From assembly GCA_047622605.1 (NCBI GenBank), contig JBLHND010000008.1:1-40642 (forward strand): a stretch of DNA of 40,642 nt. Reading direction: 5' to 3'. The DNA is from Motiliproteus sp047622605 (GTDB lineage: Bacteria > Pseudomonadota > Gammaproteobacteria > Pseudomonadales > Balneatricaceae). The notes beneath the pieces were generated by a model that worked only from the letters and a program-made list of their open reading frames with translations, had not been told where the DNA came from and did no database searches. Shown here piece after piece: positions 31,890-40,063 of this stretch; within the stretch, counting starts at the first letter, position 1; every line of letters starts with the position of its first letter. The translations under genes and the position numbers were made by a program.

Positions 31890-33260
31890 TCAGCCTCCTG
31901 GTCCTGACTCCGGCACTCTCAGAGGTACTCTCAGAGGTACCGTCTGCGGCTCCCAGACGAGCCTGACGCCCGGTTGCCCGGGCGTGGCCAGGCAGCCCTC
32001 GGCAAGCCACAGGTCCGCCACCGCCAACAACCGCTCTCCGGCATAGATCAACGGCAACTGCGATCGCTGCCAGGGCGCCAGCCCCTGCTGCTGCAACAAT
32101 TTTTTCAGCGACCGACTACCCACGCGCCCCGGCAACTGAATCCGTTCACCGCCCTGCCGCAGGCGAACCTGTAACCGTCCCGTCTTCGGCAGCGCCAACC
32201 CCGAGCCAATAACCGGCTCGCACCGCAGCCGCCCCCCCGGCAGCCGTAATTCAGAGCCCCTGTCCGAGGCGAGAGCCCAGTCCCAGACCTGCCCCGCGAC
32301 ACCCTCGGACAGCTCGGGCAGCAGATAGAGCCCGGCCTCGAAGCGCCGCAGCCACAGCCCCCCCAGGCGCATCTGCGGCTGCGCATCCGCCCGAGCATTG
32401 GCCAGTTCTCCCCACAACCGCTGCAGCAACGCCGCATCAGGCAGCACCCCCGCCAGCATCTGCAGCCAGTAGCGCAGTAGGTTATCGCGACGCGCCATCG
32501 ACAACTGCCCGAGCGCGGCTATCGACAAGCCGGCATCCGCCTGCAGACAACCCCGCAGATCGATAACCGCCAGCTCCTGACACAGATGCTGCGCAGCGGC
32601 GCTGTTACATGCACTCAGTCCCAGCGATGCCACGGCACCGGGCCAGCGCTGGATAAGCTGCGGCAGCACCTGGGCGCGCAGGTAGTTCCGATCATGCAGG
32701 GTATCGAGATTGCTGGGATCCTCGATCCAGTCTAGCTGTCGCTCGGCCGCATAGCGCGCTAACAGCGCCCGAGGACAGGCCAGCAACGGCCGCAGCAACA
32801 GCCCCCGACCGAGCGGACGAGAGCCAGGAATGGCAGCCAGGCCCCGCACACCGCTGCCACGCATCAGTCGCAACAACAGCGTTTCGGCTTGATCGTCGGC
32901 ATGATGCCCCTGCAGCAGCAGATCGCCCTCGGCCAGCAACGACTCAAACACTCGATAACGAGCGATGCGCGCCTGATTCTCCAGGCTATTGCCGGCGCCG
33001 ATCCGTACCTGACGAACCTGGAGCTCGACACCCAGCTGCTCGCAGACCGAGTGGCAATGCTGCGCCCAAGAATCAGCCTGCGCCTGGAGCCCATGATGTA
33101 TATGGACCGCCCTGAGCCGACCCTCGCAATTAAGCCCAGCCTCGACGGCCAGCTGCAGCAACACCCGCGAATCCAGGCCACCGCTGTAGGCGATCCAGAT
33201 CTCGCCGCTGCCATGCTGGGCGGTGACCTGAGTCAGGTTATCGAGCAGAGAAGAGAACAT
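31890..33260 (-). CDS. tilS: tRNA(Ile)-lysidine synthase
   Basis: 456 residues. TilS attaches lysine to C34 of tRNA-Ile(CAU), changing its codon reading from AUG to AUA. The PP-loop SGGLDS (26-31) begins an N-type ATP pyrophosphatase domain with VHIHHGLQAQADSWAQHC, GHHADDQAETLLLRLMRGSG and IEDPSNLD. The middle domain follows, and the TilS C-terminal domain shows KKLLQQQGLAPWQRSQLPLIY. The last residues contain a VPLRVPLRVPE repeat from a 12-base duplication (31919-31943), again at a gene end. accA is upstream across a 76-base gap that holds an inverted repeat. Confidence 0.95.
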   Translation of the reverse strand: MFSSLLDNLTQVTAQHGSGEIWIAYSGGLDSRVLLQLAVEAGLNCEGRLRAVHIHHGLQAQADSWAQHCHSVCEQLGVELQVRQVRIGAGNSLENQARIARYRVFESLLAEGDLLLQGHHADDQAETLLLRLMRGSGVRGLAAIPGSRPLGRGLLLRPLLACPRALLARYAAERQLDWIEDPSNLDTLHDRNYLRAQVLPQLIQRWPGAVASLGLSACNSAAAQHLCQELAVIDLRGCLQADAGLSIAALGQLSMARRDNLLRYWLQMLAGVLPDAALLQRLWGELANARADAQPQMRLGGLWLRRFEAGLYLLPELSEGVAGQVWDWALASDRGSELRLPGGRLRCEPVIGSGLALPKTGRLQVRLRQGGERIQLPGRVGSRSLKKLLQQQGLAPWQRSQLPLIYAGERLLAVADLWLAEGCLATPGQPGVRLVWEPQTVPLRVPLRVPESGPGG

Positions 33261-33277
33261 ATTAAGGTTAAATTAAT

Positions 33278-33330
33278 GGGGACAGATTTATTTAATAGAG
33301 AAAATAAATCAGAGAAAATAAATCTGCCCC
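33278..33330. repeat. Imperfect inverted repeat between accA and tilS (REP-like or terminator)
   Basis: The left arm ggggacagatttattt (33278-33293) pairs with aaataaatctgcccc (33316-33330), with one base missing in the right arm. The loop contains a second copy of the inner arm: agagaaaataaatc is repeated at 33297 and 33311. GGGGACAGATTTATTT-type arms resemble dispersed palindromes I recall from other proteobacterial genomes, near IS200-like transposases; that link is from memory. On the minus strand it starts 6 bases after the accA stop and could act as an accA transcript end or mRNA-stabilising hairpin. Confidence 0.7.
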
Positions 33331-33336
33331 CTTTTC

Positions 33337-34287
33337 TCAGTTGATGCCGAAGGACATCAGTCGATCGTAGCGCCGTTGCAGCAGGTCATCGACCTCAAAA
33401 CCATCCAGCTCGCCTAACGCCGCAAGCAGCTGCGCCTTCAATGACGCGGCCATCAACTCACGGTCACGGTGAGCCCCGCCCAGCGGTTCCTGAACGACTA
33501 CGTCGACCAAGCCAAGAGCATGCAGACGCTCCGAGGTGATGCCCATCGCCTTAGCCGCATCGGAGGCCCGATCGGCGCTCTTCCAGAGGATAGAGGCACA
33601 GCCCTCAGGAGAGATCACCGCATAGGTCCCGTATTGCAGCATCAGCAGCTTATCGCACACCCCGATGGCCAGGGCTCCTCCCGAGCCGCCCTCGCCCACC
33701 ACGGTGGAGATCACCGGAACCTTCAACCGCGACATCACCGCCAGATTGTAGGCGATGGCTTCACTCTGGCCGCGCTCTTCGGCATCGATGCCCGGATACG
33801 CACCCGGGGTGTCAATAAAGGTCAGGATCGGCATCTTAAAGCGCTCCGCCATCTCCATCAGCCGCAACGCCTTGCGGTAACCCTCAGGACGCGGCATCCC
33901 AAAGTTACGCCGGACCTTCTCACGGGTTTCACGTCCCTTCTGATGCCCGATTACCATCACCGGACGGCCGTCGATGCGCCCTATACCGCCCACAATCGCG
34001 GCATCATCGGCATAGTGACGATCACCATGCAGCTCATCAAAATCATCGAAGATCAGCTCGGCGTAATCCAGGGTATAGGGGCGCTTGGGATGGCGCGCGA
34101 TCTTAGCGACCTGCCAGGCCGTCAGATCACCGAAGATCTTCTCGGTCAGGCCAACGCTTTTCTGCTCGAGCTTCTCGATCTCATCACTAATATTAAGCTC
34201 GCTGCCCTGACCCACCATGCGCAGCTCTTCGATCTTTGCCTGCAGCTCCGCGATTGGCTGCTCGAAATCCAGATAATTCGGGTTCAT
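33337..34287 (-). CDS. accA: Acetyl-CoA carboxylase carboxyltransferase subunit alpha
   Basis: 316 residues, typical length. With AccD it transfers the carboxyl group from carboxybiotin to acetyl-CoA, giving malonyl-CoA for fatty acid synthesis. Visible: the N-terminal coiled region (YLDFEQPIAELQAKIEELR), ARHPKRPYTLDY, DELHGDRHYADD, GHQKGRETREKVRRNFGMP, FIDTPGAYPGIDAEERGQSEA in outline, VVGEGGSGGALAIGV and YAVISPEGCASILWK. It lies 86 bases downstream of dnaE on the same strand, the dnaE-accA order widespread in gammaproteobacteria. Confidence 0.97.
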   Translation of the reverse strand: MNPNYLDFEQPIAELQAKIEELRMVGQGSELNISDEIEKLEQKSVGLTEKIFGDLTAWQVAKIARHPKRPYTLDYAELIFDDFDELHGDRHYADDAAIVGGIGRIDGRPVMVIGHQKGRETREKVRRNFGMPRPEGYRKALRLMEMAERFKMPILTFIDTPGAYPGIDAEERGQSEAIAYNLAVMSRLKVPVISTVVGEGGSGGALAIGVCDKLLMLQYGTYAVISPEGCASILWKSADRASDAAKAMGITSERLHALGLVDVVVQEPLGGAHRDRELMAASLKAQLLAALGELDGFEVDDLLQRRYDRLMSFGIN

Positions 34288-34373
34288 AAGTGGTCGCTTC
34301 TGATGCTAGCCTCTCTACCAGACGCAGGAGTCGAGGCGGTAAAATACAGGGAGTCTACCTTGCGATTAGCGGA

Positions 34374-37300
34374 TTAGCCACTGTAGAGCAACGTCACCTG
34401 CTCCTTTCCATAGAGTCGCCTGAGCGCCAACAGCAGCTCGTCGGTGGCACGCACCTGCCAGCCCTGCCCCAGTACCAGATCAGCCGCAACCTCCTGACTC
34501 TGATAGCGAATACGTACCGCGACACCCTCATCACAGCGGTGCTCAGGCAACCAGGACGACAACTGCTTAACGCAATCGGCACCTTCGGACCTCAGCTCAA
34601 TCTGCAACGCCTGCGCAAAACAGCGCCGCGCCTCGGCCATATCCATCACCCGACTGCAGCGGACCTTCATCTGATCCTTGTAGTCATCGAAGGAGACCTC
34701 GCCCTCGAAGACCAGCACCCGATCCTTAACAACCAGATCCCGGCACTGGTCGTAAAGTTCTCCGAACAGCACCACCTCCAGCCGCGCACTGCGATCATCG
34801 AGGGTGACGATGACCAGGGTATCACCCCGCTTGGTCTTAATCAGGCGGATGTCGAGCACCAGGCCCGCCAGCTTCTGCTGTGCGCCTCGTACCGGTTTCA
34901 GATCCGCCAGACGATTGGGGGCGAATCGGCGCAGCTCGCGCGCATATTCATCGATCGGATGACCACTGACGTACAGCCCTAGGGTCTCTTTCTCGCCGGT
35001 CAGCCGCTGCTTATCGGTCCACTCTTCGATCCGCCCATAGGGCTCATAGAGATCCATAACCCCCTCAGAGGCCAGACTGACATCACCGAACAGATCGAAC
35101 ACCCCGCTATCGAGATTACGCGCCTTCTGATCCGCCGCCTTGACCGCATCGGGAATCGCCGCCTGCAGCACCGACCGGTTAGGCCCCAGCTTATCCAGCG
35201 CACCACAGCGTAGCAGTGCCTCGAGCACGCGCTTGTTGATGTTCCCCCCACCCACGCGCTCGCAGAAATCGAACAGGTCGGTAAAGGGCTCGCCCTGAGC
35301 CCGGGCCGCAACGATCGCGCCGATCGGCCCTTCGCCGACCCCCTTGACCGCTCCCAGGCCGTAAACAACCTCCCCGGCATCGTTAACGGTAAACCGATAC
35401 TCGCCGGAATTAACATCGGGCAACACCAGCGTCAGCCCCAGCGCTCGACACTCTTCGACAAAGATCACGACCTTGTCGGTATTCTGCATATCCGATGACA
35501 GTACCGCCGCCATAAAGGGCGCCGGGTAATGACACTTAAGCCAGGCGGTCTGATACGACACCAGCGCATAGGCGGCCGAGTGCGACTTGTTAAAGCCGTA
35601 ACCGGCGAATTTTTCTACTAGATCGAAGATATTGCCCGCCAGCTCGGCGTCGATCTTATTACCCTCGCAACCCGCCAGAAACCCGACCCGCTGTTTAGCC
35701 ATCTCCTCGGGTTTCTTCTTACCCATGGCCCGACGCAACATGTCCGCGCCACCCAGGGTAAAGCCTGCCATCACCTGGGCGATCTGCATCACCTGTTCCT
35801 GGTACAGCACCACCCCGTAGGTGGGCTCCAGCACCGGCTGCAGGGGCATATATTCATAATCAGGGTGCGGAAAGGAGAGCTTGGCCCGGCCATGTTTACG
35901 GTTGATAAAGTCGTCCACCATGCCTGACTGCAGCGGCCCCGGCCTAAACAGCGCTACCAGGGCGATAATATCCTCGAAGCGGCTCGGCAGCAGGCGCTTC
36001 ATCAGATCCTTCATGCCGCTGGATTCGAGCTGAAATACCGCCGTGGTATCGCCACGCTTGAGCATCTCGTAGATCCGCGGATCCTCCAGCTCGATCGTGG
36101 TGATATCCAGCGGCACCTCATCGGTCTTGGCCTGCAGGGCATGGATGGTCTTTAACGCCCAGTCGATGATGGTCAGGGTCCGCAATCCCAGGAAGTCGAA
36201 CTTCACCAGCCCGGCGGATTCGACATCGTTCTTGTCGAACTGGGTCACCAGACCGCCGCCCAGCTCATCGCAGTACAGGGGCGCAAAATCGGTCAGCCGG
36301 GTCGGCGCTATTACCACCCCGCCGGCGTGCTTGCCCACTCCGCGGGTGACACCCTCCAGCTGCAGCGCCATATCCCAGATCTCCTGGGCCTCCTCGCTGA
36401 TCTTGAGAAACTCGGCCAGCGCCGGTTCGGTCTCCGCGGCTTTGTTGAGGGTAATGCCCACCTCGAACGGGATCAGTTTGGAGAGCTTGTCCGCCAGCCC
36501 GAACGCCTTGCCTTGCACCCGGGCCACATCGCGCACCACCGCCTTAGCCGCCATAGTGCCGAAGGTGATGATCTGCGATACCGCATCACGGCCGTAGGTC
36601 TCGGCCACATACTCGATCACCCGATCACGGCCATCCATACAGAAATCGATATCGAAATCGGGCATCGATACCCGCTCTGGATTCAGAAAACGCTCGAACA
36701 GCAGGTCGTATTCAATCGGATCCAGGTCGGTGATCTTCTGCGAGTATGCCACCAGAGAACCGGCACCCGACCCCCGGCCCGGCCCGACCGGCACACCGTT
36801 GTCCTTACCCCATTGGATAAAGTCCATCACGATCAGGAAATAGCCAGGAAACCCCATCTCGATGATGATGCCAAGCTCGAAATCCAGACGCGTATCGTAG
36901 GGCTTACGCTTGGCCGCATACTCGGGATCGTTGCTGTCGAGGATCTTCTCGAGCCGCTCCTCCAGCCCTTGCCTGGAGACATCGATGAAAAATTCATCCA
37001 TGGTCATCCCCTCGGGGATCGGGTAGTTGGGCAGGTAATACTTACCGATCTCGATCTCTATATTGCAGCGTTTGGCGATCTCCAGGGTATTCGCCAGGGC
37101 CGAGGGGACATCGGCGAACAGTACAGCCATCTCCTCGCCAGAGCGAAAATACTGCTGATCACTGTAGCTGCGCGGACGCCGTTTATCGGCCAGCACTCGG
37201 CTCTGGTTGATACAGACCCGGGCCTCATGGGCATCGAACTCTTCCGGGCGCAGAAACATCACCTCGTTGGTCGCGACCACCGGACAGTTAAATTCGCTGG

Positions 37301-37874
37301 CCAGGCGCACACTGGCATGCAAGCACTCCTCGTCCTTAGGCCGTCCGGTACGTTGCAGCTCCAGATAAAAGGCATTCGGAAACACCGCCATCCATTCTGC
37401 CAACCGCTCGCCAGCTTCCTCCGTACGCTCGCTGAGCAGCGCCGCACCGATCTCACCCTCTTTGGCGCCCGACAACGCGATCAACCCTTGCGCCTTCTGC
37501 TTTACCCACTCCAACTTCACCAGCGCCTTGTCGGCGATGATCGTCTGGCCCTGCTGATAGGCCATCGAGATCAACTCGGTCAGGTTGCGGTAGCCCTGAC
37601 GATCCTTAACCAGCAGCGTCAGCCGTCGGGGAGCCGCCTTGGGATCATCCCGATTCTCGACCCAGAGATCGGCACCGCAGATCGGCTTGACCCCCGCACC
37701 TATGGCGGCCTGATAAAATTTTAACAACGCATAAAAATTGGTTTGATCGGTCAGCGCGACTGCCGGCATTCGCTGCCTGGCAGCTTCCCCCGCCAGCGCC
37801 TTAACCCGCACCAGGCCGTCGACAATCGAAAATTCAGAATGGACGCGCAGGTGAACGAATTGACAATCAGACAT
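34374..37874 (-). CDS. dnaE: DNA polymerase III subunit alpha
   Basis: 1166 residues, close to the E. coli length of 1160. It is the replicative polymerase. The N-terminal PHP domain begins FVHLRVHSEFSIVDGL and has ALTDQTNFYALLKFY; in several positions it lacks the full PHP metal set, as in other gammaproteobacteria. The polymerase core has GPGRGSGAGSLVAY and the catalytic PDFDIDF (405-411). Later come QEQVMQIAQ, GYGFNKSHSAAYALVSYQTAWLK, an HhH region and an OB fold (LVLDIRLIKTKRGDTLVIVTLDD). The C-terminal tail is slightly divergent. It is the last gene of the conserved block: rnhB/lpxB, which usually precede it, are not here. Confidence 0.97.
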   Translation of the reverse strand: MSDCQFVHLRVHSEFSIVDGLVRVKALAGEAARQRMPAVALTDQTNFYALLKFYQAAIGAGVKPICGADLWVENRDDPKAAPRRLTLLVKDRQGYRNLTELISMAYQQGQTIIADKALVKLEWVKQKAQGLIALSGAKEGEIGAALLSERTEEAGERLAEWMAVFPNAFYLELQRTGRPKDEECLHASVRLASEFNCPVVATNEVMFLRPEEFDAHEARVCINQSRVLADKRRPRSYSDQQYFRSGEEMAVLFADVPSALANTLEIAKRCNIEIEIGKYYLPNYPIPEGMTMDEFFIDVSRQGLEERLEKILDSNDPEYAAKRKPYDTRLDFELGIIIEMGFPGYFLIVMDFIQWGKDNGVPVGPGRGSGAGSLVAYSQKITDLDPIEYDLLFERFLNPERVSMPDFDIDFCMDGRDRVIEYVAETYGRDAVSQIITFGTMAAKAVVRDVARVQGKAFGLADKLSKLIPFEVGITLNKAAETEPALAEFLKISEEAQEIWDMALQLEGVTRGVGKHAGGVVIAPTRLTDFAPLYCDELGGGLVTQFDKNDVESAGLVKFDFLGLRTLTIIDWALKTIHALQAKTDEVPLDITTIELEDPRIYEMLKRGDTTAVFQLESSGMKDLMKRLLPSRFEDIIALVALFRPGPLQSGMVDDFINRKHGRAKLSFPHPDYEYMPLQPVLEPTYGVVLYQEQVMQIAQVMAGFTLGGADMLRRAMGKKKPEEMAKQRVGFLAGCEGNKIDAELAGNIFDLVEKFAGYGFNKSHSAAYALVSYQTAWLKCHYPAPFMAAVLSSDMQNTDKVVIFVEECRALGLTLVLPDVNSGEYRFTVNDAGEVVYGLGAVKGVGEGPIGAIVAARAQGEPFTDLFDFCERVGGGNINKRVLEALLRCGALDKLGPNRSVLQAAIPDAVKAADQKARNLDSGVFDLFGDVSLASEGVMDLYEPYGRIEEWTDKQRLTGEKETLGLYVSGHPIDEYARELRRFAPNRLADLKPVRGAQQKLAGLVLDIRLIKTKRGDTLVIVTLDDRSARLEVVLFGELYDQCRDLVVKDRVLVFEGEVSFDDYKDQMKVRCSRVMDMAEARRCFAQALQIELRSEGADCVKQLSSWLPEHRCDEGVAVRIRYQSQEVAADLVLGQGWQVRATDELLLALRRLYGKEQVTLLYSG

Positions 37875-38605
37875 GAAACTTCCGGAGATTATAAATACAG
37901 CCTAGTAGTATAACGGCAGCGGAACCCGGAGGTAAGCGGTGTTACTATCCAAAGCCACTCCGTTGTCAGCAGTCCAGCCGGGGCAGAGCCACAACCCGCT
38001 CACGGGGCCTCCAAGAATCCCGCCGTAACGTCGAGAGCTAATCGCAGAGAATGATGCCCTCCGCCCCGCATTATCAGACTTACCGACCAGGCGAGAAGGC
38101 CGCGAAGCTCAGTCTCAAAAACAGTAATGAGGCTCAAAGCCTTCGACGTGTGGTGGCAATGAGGGTCGAACGGGCGCTGAAGCCTGCGGCAGAGCGCTTG
38201 GTCGCCGTCTGTTATTGAAGGGCCTGAACGAGACAGACCGAATCAAGCAGGGGGTGTTGGATTCAACGTCTGATGACATTAACTTCGGCCCGTAATCACT
38301 TAAGACGTTCAACCAGAATCATGATTTTATCGATAAATTTTTTAGACGGAGTACGCTTCATTGGCGTAAAAACTCTACTGTGAGGAATCTTGGCGGCTGA
38401 TCCAATAAATTAATCAACCAATCAATGAATAAATGAATGAATGAATGAATGACGATGGAGTCATCTCGAATAAACTATAGAAAATAGTTAATAACTGCCC
38501 ACCTAGCCCTATAATATGTCCGCTTTAACACATATCGCTTTAACATCCCCCTCTACCAACCCGTTATTGTATTATTGACAGAGATCCCCGAGGAACACCC
38601 TAATT
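37875..38605. other. Long gap upstream of dnaE without a supported gene
   Basis: About 730 bases hold no frame I can support. The longest frames (e.g. 38115-38312 minus) have no recognisable features. The stretch includes an (AATG)5 tetranucleotide run at 38432-38451, preceded by imperfect AATC/AATA units, and an 11-base repeat (cgctttaacac / cgctttaacat) near 38521-38545. Presumably it holds the dnaE promoter at its left end. It marks the break between the conserved block and the accessory end of the window. Confidence 0.6.
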
Positions 38606-38842
38606 ATGTCGCTAGATCGCTTAGACCCATATAACGTCGAGCAGGCCGTTGCGCTGCTGTCCGGTAAGATATCACTACAGGCACTGAACTCCCCCGCTAA
38701 ACCGGTGCAAAGTTATTGTGCCGACATGCTCACATCGAATAATTTCTGGCAGGGTAAAGCGGTCTCGCGACACCACGCTGGCAATGGTTTTCACACTGCG
38801 GGAGTCAGCGTAGAAGAACTGGAAAAGGATCAAGGGATTTAA
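38606..38842 (+). CDS. Hypothetical protein, 78 aa
   Basis: An ATG at 38606 follows CGAGGAAC about 9 bases upstream, so initiation is plausible. The product (MSLDRLDPYNVEQAVALLSG ...) has no motif I recognise; it is mixed polar and hydrophobic and has no membrane segment. Just past its stop another frame continues plausibly (WKRIKGFKLPTRVVNNIEF, ending near 38892), so the gene may be longer but interrupted by a frameshift near 38830. Its neighbours are the dnaE-upstream gap and a small ORF before the M48 gene. The coding call is uncertain. Confidence 0.4.
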   Translation: MSLDRLDPYNVEQAVALLSGKISLQALNSPAKPVQSYCADMLTSNNFWQGKAVSRHHAGNGFHTAGVSVEELEKDQGI

Positions 38843-38939
38843 GCTGCCGACCCGGGTGGTCAACAACATTGAGTTCAAGGATGGAAAGTAAGTAACGGAT
38901 CAATCAGACCGGAGCGCCGCTTGACGCCATACATCAGAA

Positions 38940-39062
38940 TTGACAATAACTCATTTTGATCCCGTTGATGGTACGATTTATGCTGGAGTTAACGGTAAGG
39001 TGATTTGTGTGCGTGCGGATAGATTGAGAGAACAACCTACAGAGTCTTTTGGAGAACGTTAA
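38940..39062 (+). CDS. Small ORF upstream of the M48 lipoprotein gene
   Basis: From a TTG at 38940 the frame gives 40 residues (LTITHFDPVDGTIYAGVNGK, then VICVRADRLREQPTESFGER) and stops three bases before the next start. Composition is protein-like, but no ATG exists in the frame, so it may be the 3' remnant of a longer lost gene. I do not recognise the family. The spacing suggests translational coupling with the downstream gene if it is expressed. Confidence 0.3.
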   Translation: MTITHFDPVDGTIYAGVNGKVICVRADRLREQPTESFGER

Positions 39063-39064
39063 CG

Positions 39065-39781
39065 TTGTTAAGCGATATCTTTCGATCAGCCTGCTGGAGA
39101 CTTTCCTCGGCACGAGCGGGGAAGTGGATGCTGACCTCCCTTCTTCTTGTATTGCTGCCCGGCTGTGCGTCTCAAGCAGGGTTATGGATGGCTGATTCAA
39201 TCGTTTCTGCGGGTAGCGGCGATGATAATAAAGACTCCCAACGTGTCACGCTCAAGCGACCGGACAACGGCATAGCGGGCTCAGTCGATAGAGCGTCTAT
39301 AAAAGCGCTTGCCGAAGTGACAGCCAGGATCAATCAGGCTGCAGGTATTCAGACCACTTTATACATCACTGATCGGGGCAGCCCCGGCCCCAATGCCTAC
39401 GCGGCTAGAGTAGGGCCGGACTATATCATCGCCGTTAATCTGCAGATGCTAACGCTAATAGGCACCGATAAGAATATGTATGCCGCACTAATAGGCCATG
39501 AGGTTGCACATTGCCTGAAACGTCATGATATTGTAGGAGAAAATAAGGGTTTTTCGGAAACAATGGCCAGCACCGCATCCAGAATTGATCAGGAGACTGA
39601 GGCGGATGAGGTGGGTATTCAACTAATGAAAACGGCCGGCTACCCTTTAACAGGGGCCCTCACCTTTTATACGAAGCTCACAACCGAAACGGGAAACAAC
39701 CTTCCTGCATTTTTTAGGCAGCATCCATCAAACATAGAGCGCCTTGAAAATATTCAGAGAGCCACGGGTCACTCTTTATAA
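39065..39781 (+). CDS. M48-family metallopeptidase lipoprotein
   Basis: 238 residues from TTG 39065 (GGAG ten bases upstream); an ATG at 39128 gives a shorter form whose signal peptide would be only about 12 residues. A hydrophobic segment followed by LLPGC (30-34) indicates a lipoprotein signal. The zinc motif HEVAH lies at 145-149, with the third ligand region ETEAD at 177-181 followed by VGIQLMKTAGY, the M48/LoiP-BepA-like arrangement. QHPSNIERLENI near the end is the H-P-x3-R-hydrophobic motif common in this group. Such proteins act in the periplasm on outer-membrane protein quality control. The closest subfamily cannot be settled here. Base composition appears less GC-rich than the core block. 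Confidence 0.85.
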   Translation: MLSDIFRSACWRLSSARAGKWMLTSLLLVLLPGCASQAGLWMADSIVSAGSGDDNKDSQRVTLKRPDNGIAGSVDRASIKALAEVTARINQAAGIQTTLYITDRGSPGPNAYAARVGPDYIIAVNLQMLTLIGTDKNMYAALIGHEVAHCLKRHDIVGENKGFSETMASTASRIDQETEADEVGIQLMKTAGYPLTGALTFYTKLTTETGNNLPAFFRQHPSNIERLENIQRATGHSL

Positions 39782-39961
39782 CTCCGCACCAAAAGATAAC
39801 GGCATTACCGCTGACTGCGGATCCACGTCGATCGGCGTTGATGCCAAAAAAATCTCTGCTTGCCTTTTAGCCTGCTGTCTTTCCGGATCAGGCTCACCTC
39901 TCGTTTTCTTATGGAACTCGGCGCGGCAATAACTGCAGCATCCACTATAATTACTTGGCAA
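39776..39961 (-). CDS. Possible small Cys-containing protein, weak
   Basis: 61 codons from a TTG on the minus strand, converging on the M48 gene with a 6-base overlap. The product has CCSYCRAEFHKK near the start and a charged helix-like stretch (RGEPDPERQQAKRQAEIF). It looks more protein-like than chance frames, but there is no ATG, no clear ribosome-binding site and no recognised family. It may be a gene remnant. The rest of the 39782-40063 gap shows nothing else. Confidence 0.22.
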   Translation of the reverse strand: MPSNYSGCCSYCRAEFHKKTRGEPDPERQQAKRQAEIFLASTPIDVDPQSAVMPLSFGAEL

Positions 39962-40063
39962 AGCATCAGGTGATATAACAGCATGTCGCTACTTAAGTTG
40001 TTCTGGTATTCGGGTTATAAATCCTGGGCGTTAAATGGAAGAATATTAAAATGGACTTAAAAA

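Noticed and set aside
33469..34377. 302-codon plus-strand frame opposite accA
   Set aside because: Antisense shadow; accA is complete and conserved.
36327..37724. 465-codon plus-strand open frame opposite dnaE
   Set aside because: Antisense shadow caused by the codon bias of dnaE; low-complexity, basic, no family features.
38115..38312. 65-codon minus-strand frame upstream of dnaE
   Set aside because: No motif, no clear start signal, isolated in a gene-poor gap.
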